Shown one piece after another: positions 43,701 to 52,890 of a stretch of 64,000 bases of DNA. The DNA comes from Acanthamoeba sp. SK_2022b. Taxonomy: Eukaryota > Discosea > Longamoebia > Acanthamoebidae. Positions within the stretch are counted from its first letter, which is position 1, and the number at the start of each line of letters is the position of its first letter. A program made the translations under genes and the position numbers. The stretch spans positions 1 through 64,000 of the forward strand of contig JANDJZ010000315.1 of NCBI GenBank assembly GCA_027943245.1, written 5' to 3'. The notes under the pieces are model-generated. The model did not search any database and was not told the origin of the DNA. It saw only the letters and a list, made by a program, of their open reading frames with translations.

Positions 43701-46700
43701 TTCATTCCAACAGACTCGCTCTCCTATTCGTGGGTCCTGCTGGCGGCCCCCGCCGGCGCGCCCCTACTGCAGCTTGACTCGATCCTGTCATCTACGATGC
43801 ACCTGTACATTCCAGCCAACACCTTCAGCGCGCTCGGCACCTACAGCCTGCAGTTCACGGGTACAATGCATTGCCGCCTGACAAAAGAAGAACAAGTTAT
43901 GAATGAGTTCCTCACCCGCCTTTCTTGCCCCCGCTTACCTCGCTCGCCAGCGTCGAGGAACGATAGCCTCGGCCCGCCCTACGAGAGCTACGCCCTGGCC
44001 TTCGTCGTGGTCCAGGCGTGGACCGTGAACGCCATCATCGCGCCGGGGGACCGCGAGATATCTCGCTTGAGCCCCCTCGTGCTTGACGCCTCGGCCTCCC
44101 TGAGGCCCGGCCAGCTCGCGGCGGACATGCAATACGCATGGTCGTGCTATCCCCAGGATGAACCGGACTCTGCGTGCATGAGCCAGGAGCTGCTTAAGGA
44201 GTACCTCGGCACCTCGCCCACGGTCGAGATCCCCAGTTCGACGCTCAATCCCGGCATGTATGTCTTCAACGTGTCCATCTCCTACAACGGAAGGCACGCC
44301 CCTCCCCTCGCACCCCAACGTTTCCTCTTTCGCTTGGATAGCTGCTGGTGGTGGTCTTGGGAGTGGGTCAACGGCTGATGGCCTCGAGAACGCCTCTATT
44401 TAACCCACGTAGGAAGAGGTACCCCGTCTTGGCGGAGCTGACACAGGACGACTTCCCGACGCAGTGGAGAATCGTCAACGTGAGTGTGGTTCATCAGACT
44501 GTCCCTCTGGTTCACGTCGAAGTACGCACGCAGCTGGTGTTGGTGATTGTGGCGAGGGATGCGGGCTGCTGACCCGTGCTGGCTGTCGTGTCCGCAGCCG
44601 ATAGAGCTGGGCGAGGTGAACGCCGAGGACTCGTTCGTGCTCACCGGCTGGGCCGAGTCGCGGGCGCCCATTATGTCCTACGAGTGGAGCGTGGATCCCA
44701 TGTTCGAGTCCGACTTTGACGAGCTCATCCTCACCAACCGCTCCTCGCCGCGCCTCGTCGTCAAGGGCGGCGTCCTGTCCCCCGGCATTCGCTACAAGTT
44801 CAAACTGTCGGCGACCAGCCGCCACGGAACTGGTGCCCCTTTTCTTTCTCTTCTTTTCTATTTCTCTTTTTTTTATCACAATTGCTAACATTCAATCGTC
44901 GTTGCACTGGTAGGCTGGAACACGCTGGACGTGCTGGTGAATCAGCCGCCGCTGTCGGGCAGCTTCGAGGTACAGCTCGTGGAGGACAATCAGGAGCTGC
45001 CCTACGTGCTCGCGTCGTTGAACGCGCCCTTCTGGGAGGACGTGACACTCGATCAGCCCTACGGCTACCAGTGGTTCTTCACCACGCAGCGAGGCCGCAT
45101 CCCTCTCGTCGTTGAGCGATCCATCAAGCCAAGCCTGCCACTCGTTTACCTGCCGCGCGGCTTCTCCAATAACATCCAGGAGTTGGTCGTGCGAGTAGCC
45201 GACGGGCGCGACGGCGGCTACGAGCGAAGCGCGCCCGTGCCCGGCATCGCCTCCTTCACGTCGTCGGTGTGCTCCTCTGGGGTTGATCAAGCCTGCCAGA
45301 TCGCGCTCGTCCAGAGGTCCGCTTCAAACACTGTCTTGTCACCCTGTTTGCTCTCCTCTTTCTCTCCTCTCTATCTCTATCTCTCTCTCCGAGCCGACTT
45401 CCTGGTTCTCACCACGAATGCGCTTTTGTCACTGACATGACGCGACAACACAGTCTGTTGGACAATGAGCTGCAGTCGGCGAGATCGCGCAAGGACATCG
45501 ACACCATTCTCCAGCTCTACAACGCTATCTATGACCTCATCAATCAGCAGTTGGAAACAATAGACTGTACGACCCACCGCTAATTTCGTGCTTCCCTGGC
45601 GCCATGCTCATCGTCTTCTTATAATTCTTTGCGCGGCGATCCAGCTTCCATTGCGGGACAGCGCAGCGATCTGCGCCAGCAGCTCTTTGACACGCTGTCC
45701 GTGAGCTTCGCCGCACCCAACACTTCAAGCGGCGTCGCCGCCAAGGTGCGCTGTGCCCCCCCCCCCCGACCCACTCTATCTCCGGTGCTCCTTTGGCTTA
45801 ACTCCTCCCTGTGTTGGCGGGTTTAGGCGTACCTGCTGCTCGGGCTCACCGAGGTACCGGAGGAGGTGACCGTGTCGCTGGCGAACGATATCCTCGGCGC
45901 TATGCTGCCCCTGGCCAACACAGCCGACTCCGACACACTGGGAGTATGTCTGCCCCGCCTCGTGGTGCATCGCTCTGGAGATACTCACGCCGTGCAAACC
46001 TCAGACCATGACCCAGATCCTGAGCAACCTGCTGAGTGCGTCGGGGTCGGACAGCTTCTTGAGCACGAGGATCTCCGCTCCATCGAAGAGGACGGCGACG
46101 CCGAGCCAATCGTTTGCGGCGCTGTTCGACGCGGTGCTGACGGCCGTCGCCGATGGGATGGTCCGGTCGGCCGTGCCTGGGCAGCAGGCGACCGAGACGG
46201 AGACCACCCTATCCAGCTTCGACATGCTCAACATTCCCACGCCGGCCACCAACGGCAACGTGTATCTCAAGAGCGAGCGAGGTGAGCGTCCCCACTGCTT
46301 TGCTTGCCCAACTCCCAAGGACTGCAACTAACAGGCGGCGATGGCCACTTGGCTGCGTGCAGTCTTTGTGCGCGATTTGCCGTCGTCGCACTACTATGGC
46401 GGATCGACGCTCGCCTTGCCGCACGCCCTGGCCGCTGCGCTCGGCGCGCAGGGCGTTGACGTTGTGGACCTGAGCTATGCCGTGCTCGCGGTGAACCCGT
46501 CCACCAACACGGAAGCATCCCTCCGGTACGGCTGCGCACCGGGCCATGTTCGATTCATGCGATGACCCGCGCTAACGCGGTCGCGTCGTCGGCCAATAAC
46601 AGAGTCAACTCGGGCGTGGTGAGCTTGTCGGTCAAACACGACGGCGCTCTGGTTCAGGCCAGCAACCTCTCGCAGACGATCAACATTTCCATCCCGCTGG

Positions 46701-48189
46701 TGCAGCCCTACTATGTCATTGCACAGAGAATCGGCCTGTCTCCGTTCGCTCCCGCTCCCGCCGGTTCGGCCACCTCTTGTGTGGGTGAGTGTGGGTGTTT
46801 CTGTCGCCTAAGCGCTTTCATGTGCGCAGTTGTGTGCGCCGCTTGGGAGAACGGCGACTGGACCTCGACGGGTTGCACTCGCGATGACCAGGGCTACGAT
46901 GCCGCGCCCTACACGATCACCGAGTGCAGATGCTCCTTCCTCTCCTCGGCCTACGCCACGCTCTACGAGTGGCCCGCGCCGGCCGTGTCTGCGGATCAAC
47001 TGCCCTCGCCGTCGCCCGCCGTAGTGGACGCTTCAACCGCCGCGCTCAGTGACAGCAACGATCCGTTCCTCGAGTTGGACCAAATCGTGCTGCTGGTCAT
47101 CTTCGGTGTCGTGGGTCTCATTGTCATCTTCATCATCGTGAAGCGCATCCACTACCAGCACAGCAAGGAGTTCCTGGTACCGACCAGCCAGCGGGAGCTC
47201 GCCTTGTGGAACAAGGAGAGGGGTAACGATCTGTACCACGTACGCTTCGCCCCTCCCCACTACTCCCCCCCCCCCATGTTGCTCTCCTTGGGCTGGCGTT
47301 GACCACGATGCATACTCGTCGTGCCGCGCCACAGATCCCGCAACCGCCGGTCACAGCTATCATGGCGCCGAGGAACGAGCCCAACGATCGAGGCCGACAG
47401 CCGTCAAGCCGGAGGATCATGATCAGCCCGGAGCAGCGTGACGACAATCCCTCGCGCAGGCACTTGGACGACCGTTCGGAATCGGAAAGCTCTCGGCGCT
47501 CCAGGTAAGATCCTTTATTTGTTTTCCATTATTTATTAATTTTTTTATTTAGTTAGTTAGTTATTTCGTGATTTTGTTGAAGATATCGGCGCTCACACCA
47601 AGCAACCTTGGCCTAGCAGGTCGCGCGACAGGAGCTCGCGACGAAGCCGAAGTCGCGACAGCCGCACCCCGCGGTCTGGATCGGACAGTGGCTACAGGAC
47701 ACGCACGTCGAGAGGCCGCTCGAGGAGCCCGACCGACGATTACCAGAGCAGCGACGGCAGAAGGCGCAGCCGGTCGCCATCTTTCTTCTCTTCCAGGGAG
47801 TCCTCGTACGCGCGCGGCCCGCCCATCCCCGCTCCCTGCACCGCCGCCTCCATCGCTCACCTCACGCGCCAATTCAGGTTGGACAGGAGAGAGAGGTCCG
47901 TCACGCCGTCATCGAGAGGGGAGAGCAGGGACAGGTCGCGTTCGCCCGACCGAGGCAGCAGCAGACCCCGCTCGTATCCGTCAACGCGCGTATCTGGCTC
48001 CTCTCGTTCACGCTCGCGTTCACGCTCGCGCTCGCGTTCGCGCTCCTCTCGTTCGTCGCGCTCGCGGTCCGACACGCCGAGGTACGTGCCCACCTGCCTG
48101 TCGCTGCCGCTACACCGCAACTCACCACCGCTCCCCCTACGATCACTGTGAAACGAAGCAGATCACGAGAAAGCAGCAGGGGCAGGTAG
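37707..48189 (+). CDS. Giant filamin-repeat/REJ/GPS single-pass receptor with RS-rich tail
   Basis: About 40 exons, roughly 2,500 aa; the junctions I traced from the filamin repeats to the C-terminus keep frame. First exons 37707..37892 (signal peptide QLVLLLLCIAIGPAYL) and 37952..38834. Order: two Cys-rich folate-receptor/HHIP-like modules (37952-39390; e.g. ACGRYCAPQQ, CRPFCQDIYAAC); six filamin-type Ig repeats (about 39430-42285; D-NGTY-V and GSPF signatures); one EGF-like repeat (42361-42453, CVCISGQCQCKEGYSG type); a polycystin-type REJ region (about 42530-45300; PLVLDASASLRPGQLAADMQ); a GPS-like Cys/Trp motif (46830-46960, WENGDWTSTGC ... CRCSFLSSAYA); one TM helix (47085-47147, VLLVIFGVVGLIVIFIIV); and a ~230-residue Arg-Ser tail to TAG at 48187-48189. 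Probably a surface adhesion or sensing receptor. The GPS has Phe where the cleavage-site His is expected. Intron 44294-44411 has a GC donor. Confidence 0.8.
44294..44411 (+). other. GC-AG intron
   Basis: Donor GGAAG^GCACGCC, acceptor CCACGTAG^GAAGAGG in the REJ part of the giant receptor; phase 2 is kept (AG|G). Confidence 0.75.
47336..48189 (+). other. RS-domain tail of the giant receptor
   Basis: Four exons after the TM segment encode IPQPPVTAIMAPRNEPN, then SRRSRSRDRSSRRSRSRDSR-type sequence, a second Ser/Arg block with SRSPDRG, and a run of eight or more SR dipeptides before SRSRESSRGR. Joins used: donor 47505 to acceptor 47620, donor 47808 to 47877, donor 48082 to 48158 (approximate). 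All keep frame with the receptor. Confidence 0.7.
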
Positions 48190-48636
48190 CCGCTGGGGTT
48201 GGAGAGGGAGGTAGCGGCTGGGGTTGCTCGTGGCAGCCAGAGGGAAAGGTTGGCTGTTTTGTTCAACAAAAAAGCAAAGGTTGTGAGAAACGGAAGAGAA
48301 CATATAAAATTATTAAAATTATATACCCAAACCAATCGGATCCGCTTTACGTGAAAAGGTAAGAAAGAGATTCGCCACCTTAACAGGTGACATTAATCAC
48401 GGTCACACGTTTCACCGGTTCAGGAAGCGCGGAGTTGGTTGAGGTCGTGCTCGGTAAAATCCTGATTTCGAACTGGTCAAGCCAATCCCTTGCGCGGGAA
48501 ACCACTTCATGGAAATAGTAAGTGGCTGCCGTTATAACTTCCTATTCTGGGCGATTACCGGGAAGCAGACAAAAGGCGCACGGGCGCAAAAGTCCTTTAT
48601 CTTCTACTTCCAAGCACACGCACAGACAAAACAAGC
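48190..48636. other. Intergenic region
   Basis: 447 bp between the receptor stop and the PLAC8-like start. It includes an A/T-rich patch (48290-48340) and no recognised gene. I looked for a tRNA around 48360-48480 and found no B-box or acceptor stem. Confidence 0.5.
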
Positions 48637-49368
48637 ATGTCTTTCCTCAACGTCACATGGCCCGGAAATGGTGGAGCCTGCTGGGAGCTCTGGAAGTGCA
48701 GCCCCTGCTGTGGTGACCCCTGCAATTTCGCTGACGGCCTCTACTGCTGTACGCCACGGACTCCGCCATCTTTTTCATTTGTCTGTGTAGAGCGCTTTAG
48801 GCCTTGGTTCTTCTGTGTGATGGTCATGATACGACGTAGTTCTACGTCGTACGTAATTGTCGGGGACGCCGTTTGACCCTATCTACTCCTGATGTTACAG
48901 GCCTGACCTGGTATTGCTGCGGCCCCTGCAACCTGGGTAAGCTCTGGTCCAAGACCCTCGGCCAGGAGTGCCACATCGTCAACCACTTCCTTCCGGCGTG
49001 GTGCTTCGGCTGGTACGCTGCCTCTTCCCTTACTTTTGGAGCTCATCGTGGATCTCATAATCGGCTTTTCGCAGTTTCGTGGCCCCCATCGTGCGCCACA
49101 ACCTTCGCCTTGCCGCTAACGTCGGTGCCGATGACCCCATGAACTGGGTTGGCGATTTCCTCTGCGCCTGGTACGCGCCCTTCTCAATTCCGATCCGGTA
49201 AATGAAAGTTGTTGAAAGATGTACCTTCGTTTGTATAGGTGCTGCGGTCCTTGCGCCACTGCGCAGATGCTCCGCACCACCGACAAGCCCGACTGGGATT
49301 CGATTGGTGATGTGCTGGCCAACGGCGTGCGCGTGTACGTCGAGCCCTTCAAGATGGTCAAGGCCTAA
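48637..49368 (+). CDS. PLAC8-like cysteine-rich protein
   Basis: Model: join(48637..48748,48901..49012,49075..49170,49239..49368), 149 aa. Cys-rich segments CCGDPCNFADGLYCC, WYCCGPCNLGKLW and AWCCGPCATAQML give the CC-P-C pattern of PLAC8-type proteins (plant FWL/cadmium resistance, animal placenta-specific 8), which are small membrane-associated proteins of varied function. Two intervening hydrophobic stretches (HFLPAWCFGC, WVGDFLCAWCC) may contact membrane. Function here is unknown. Confidence 0.75.
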
Positions 49369-49533
49369 GCCGCCTTTCTTCTCGATGCGCGATAGCAAAG
49401 ATTAGCCCCCGACGCATCGTCTTATAAACTCGTTGAGGGAAGCCTGTCACACGACGTAGTGAATGGCTACCAAACGAAATAGCATCGGTTTCATTGTACA
49501 TTTTGCGATTCATTTCACTTTCCTTAATCTTGG

Positions 49534-50616
49534 TTACAGTTGCTTCTTTGTTGAGCGCGCAAAATGTGTTGACTGGCGGTAGGATGTGCCGTGGAGGTAG
49601 TCCAGGAAGTTGAGCGTGCCAAAGTTGACGTTGAAGTGCTTGTGGTGTAGATCGTGCTCTTCGCTCGTGATGAGGGCATACCGCCCATACCTGGGCCAAG
49701 GGGCGCGCTCTTTAAATTGTGTTCGGTTTGAAAAAAAAATAAAAAACTGAACCAGCATGCGCACCCGCTGTGTGAGGCCACAACAGTGCAGGTGGCGAGG
49801 AAGATCCAGAAGTGGAAGGTCACAGGATGCGCGCCCACGATAATCGCAGGCAGAATGGCTGGCGGTGATAGTTTAAGATTAGATCAGCCATGAGGTGAAT
49901 GATGGTCGGGCCAGTACGTGCAAGGTTGTTCGCCACCACGTGTTCAGCCCAATGAACGTACTGGGCAGCAGGGGCAACTGGTGCTATGATGAATGAAGCG
50001 AGATGAGCCGGATTTAATCTCATATGGAAGATTCAAACGCACCGGTGTAATAGTGGTGCAGCTTGTGGACGTGTTTGTAGAGCCGTGGGTGATGCATCGC
50101 GTAATGGGAGTAAAAGAAAAAGATCTCGAACAGGATCAAGATGGCTATGAACTCGAACGCAAATCGGGCGATTGTGAGCTGCTGATTATCATTTCCAGGC
50201 ACAATCGAAGCTGTCGCTGCCATCTTACTTATCCAGGCGAACGCTGGAGGAGGACAGAGAACTTGACTGTCAGGCCATAGAGGGCTCAAAGCAAGCCCGA
50301 TGGGCGCCGAGATGAAGATTTGCAAGGCCACGACATGGAGGAAATGCCGCCAGCCAAATCGCAATCGCTCTTTGTTGAGTCCTTTCTGTATCTTGAATCT
50401 ATCCAACCACGGCGTTGCTCTAGGGTCTTTGGCCAACGTGGTGGTCGAGAGATGCAGCAAAAGACGGTCGCAGATGGTGAAGAAAGCCGAAAGGGACCAG
50501 TAGGACATAAAAAAGATAACGAAAGGTATGACCGTGTAGGCCAAAAAGCTGTCCACCACACATTCCCCTCCACCTTGTCCTGTTGTACTTGCGTCCTCCA
50601 TCAGCCGCGTTATCAT
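49534..50616 (-). CDS. Sterol desaturase / fatty acid hydroxylase family membrane protein
   Basis: Model: complement(join(49534..49690,49765..49858,49918..49983,50043..50616)), 296 aa. Four hydrophobic segments and the diiron His motifs of the ERG3/SUR2/C4-methylsterol oxidase superfamily: SHYAMHHP, HKLHHYY and EEHDLHHKHFNVNFG near the C-terminus. These enzymes use O2 and cytochrome b5 to oxidise sterols or fatty acyl chains in the ER. The exact substrate is not evident. All His clusters are intact. Confidence 0.9.
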
Positions 50617-50691
50617 TTTTCAACCTAAAACTTCGTTCCTGTCAACCCCGTGCTGCGACTCCACCGAGAACGATGAACGCCACCCTTCGTG

Positions 50692-51744
50692 TTACGCAGG
50701 CCAGGGGCCGGGATCGAGCCCGTCAAAGATCCAGCCAGCCCAGTCACCGAGCATGCCGTCATCGCCAAAGCCCACCTTGCGGTAGATGCGGCCCGCCGCC
50801 TGGTCCATCCAAAAGATGCAGACCTCCTTCTTGCCGCCCTCGGTGGGCGACAGGGCCCATTGGGTGGCCGCCCGGACGAGGCGACCCGCGATGCCTCGGC
50901 GTCGATACTCTGGCGCCGTGCACACCGCCGAGATGGCAAAGTTGAAGGGCGTCTCCCTCTTCAGGTAGAGGAAGCCGGCGATGACCTCCCGGTTCCCCTC
51001 CTCCGTGTTGGAGGGCAAGACATGGATGAACACGCGGCTGCCGGGCTCCTCGTTCAGCGTACGGCGGACGTGGCGTCGGCACTCGTCGATTGGAGTGGGT
51101 GGATGGACGAACTCCTGGTAGAGCGCCGCCAGCCGTTCCTCGTCGTCACGCCCTACTTTGAACCGTCGCACTTCTCCCTCACCCTCTGCACTTGTGGGCG
51201 ACGAGGGCGGCGACGGCGCCCGGAGGGTGGTCACGGTACACGCGGCAGCGGTGAGGGTCCAGTGTGGCGTCGGCCGGCGTCCAATCAATCGGCCCACGGC
51301 GTCAGCCAGCGGTTGGCTGAGCCAGGAGGGACCCATCACCCGCCTCACCGTGCCGAGCCACGCGCTGGGCACATGGCGCTGGTCGGACAGGTAGCCGGCC
51401 AAGGCAGCCACATGGCGAGCGATGGTGCTGTGGTCCTCGGGGAGCAGCTGGAGACAGGCGTCGGCAAAGGAAACGAAGATGGGGAACGAGTGGACGCGGG
51501 CCAGCACAAGCACTGGCTCGCGGGAGGCTTGTTCGGCGTTAATGGCAGGCCAAGTCGCGAGGAAGAGGTCCGTAGGGGGCTCCTCCTGGCCCGGTGGGCT
51601 CGGCTGCGGAGCAAAGGCGGGAGCCAGGAGCAAGTTGGCAGCCCAAGAGGAGTGGCGTAGGTGCGGCTCCAATGTGGCCACGAATGCCCGCACTGTGTCG
51701 TACCGCTCAACGCGCACTTCTCCCGGCCCAGTGGGTGTGGCCAT
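50692..51744 (-). CDS. GNAT-family N-acetyltransferase (intronless)
   Basis: Single exon, 350 aa. The C-terminal GNAT fold shows SAVCTAPEYRRRGIAGRLV (acetyl-CoA pyrophosphate loop, R-R-G-I-A), a strand KKEVCIFWMDQAA and RIYRKVGFGDDG. The N-terminal ~200 residues are less conserved (WAANLLLAPAFAPQ, FPIFVSFADACLQLLPEDHS), as in plant/fungal/bacterial two-domain GNATs of unknown substrate. It is one of two intronless genes in an otherwise intron-rich window. A TTG codon 18 bp upstream continues the frame but the ATG at 51744 is preferred. Confidence 0.9.
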   Translation of the reverse strand: MATPTGPGEVRVERYDTVRAFVATLEPHLRHSSWAANLLLAPAFAPQPSPPGQEEPPTDLFLATWPAINAEQASREPVLVLARVHSFPIFVSFADACLQLLPEDHSTIARHVAALAGYLSDQRHVPSAWLGTVRRVMGPSWLSQPLADAVGRLIGRRPTPHWTLTAAACTVTTLRAPSPPSSPTSAEGEGEVRRFKVGRDDEERLAALYQEFVHPPTPIDECRRHVRRTLNEEPGSRVFIHVLPSNTEEGNREVIAGFLYLKRETPFNFAISAVCTAPEYRRRGIAGRLVRAATQWALSPTEGGKKEVCIFWMDQAAGRIYRKVGFGDDGMLGDWAGWIFDGLDPGPWPA

Positions 51745-51975
51745 CTCTCTTCTTAAATACAATTTTATCTATGATTCGATAATATCTAATTTCCTTTTGT
51801 TTTAGCACAATGATAATTCGGCCTTCTTTGTACAAGCGTCGTATGTACAGGCAAGCTCTACGACGTAGTGGCGGGAAGGGAGAAGGAGAGGCAACGCTCT
51901 CGCGAGCCCTTGGAATGGTTTCTTCACCGTCGGCGGTAGCGATGGCGAAGGCCCAGCATAAGCGCGCCGCCTGGC

Positions 51976-52019
<44 letters not shown>

Positions 52020-52053
52020 CGTCAGGTCGCTCTGGTGGAGGCCAGCGCGGAGG
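51745..52053. other. Intergenic region with (CA)n
   Basis: 309 bp between the GNAT start and the F-box/RanBP2-ZnF stop, both on the minus strand. It carries a CA microsatellite (51978-52014). An alternative last exon of the upstream gene could reach about 51938, but the simpler stop at 52054 is preferred. Confidence 0.45.
51978..52014 (+). repeat. (CA)n microsatellite
   Basis: A perfect CA/AC run of about 37 bp in the spacer between two minus-strand genes. Confidence 0.95.
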
Positions 52054-52825
52054 TCAAGAGGTACCTATCGGGAGCCAGATGGGAGCCGTCACAATCGTCA
52101 CCGGCACCGCTGCAACCAACCATCGCGCCCACAAAACACATCGACCAGAGAGCTCCCGGTCAGCAGCGCAGACAAACCGGAGAGCATTGGGGGGGGGGGG
52201 CATTGTACCCGCGACGAAGGCGGTGGTGAGGGCGACCTTCTTGGCCTTCCTGATGCGGCGTCGTCGCCGGTCGCGCCGGTCGCGCTCGCGCCGCTCGTGC
52301 TTGGTGAGCGGCATCGGTCCATTCCAGTAGCTCACGTCGGCCAGGACCGCCTCGTCCTCGTTCGCGCCGAGGTGGCGCTGCAGCCGGCCGTCCTCGCTCG
52401 CCGAGCTGCTCAGATCGGGGTCGCTGTAGCTGCGGCCCCCGCCCCCGAGAAAGCCGCCGTAGTACTCCTCCGTATCGCTGTCGCTATCGTTGTCGCTGTC
52501 CTCGTCTTCCGATCGCGTGCCGCTGTTTCCGCCAGCGTTCTGGCCGTCCTCCTCCCCCTGCTCGTTGTTGTCGTCGTCGTCGTCATCCGACGTGTCGAAT
52601 GAATCCGACGTCGTGCTGTCCCACTCCGAGAACTCGTCCGAGTCTGGCGTTCGTGTGAGCGCGCGCACATGAAAGAGAGAGAGAGAGAGAGATAGAGAAG
52701 ATGAGAATGAGAAAGGGGGGAGGAACCCGAATCAGAGTCGGAGCTGCTGGGGTAGTAGCGATTCCACGGGCAGGCCTCGATGATGCGCCCTGTCGACGAC
52801 CGGCGGCCAGTCAGTCAAACGACAC

Positions 52826-52890
<65 letters not shown>

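Noticed and set aside
48360..48480. Possible tRNA or small RNA upstream of the PLAC8-like gene
   Set aside because: No acceptor stem, D-arm or GGTTCGAATCC-type B box could be found.
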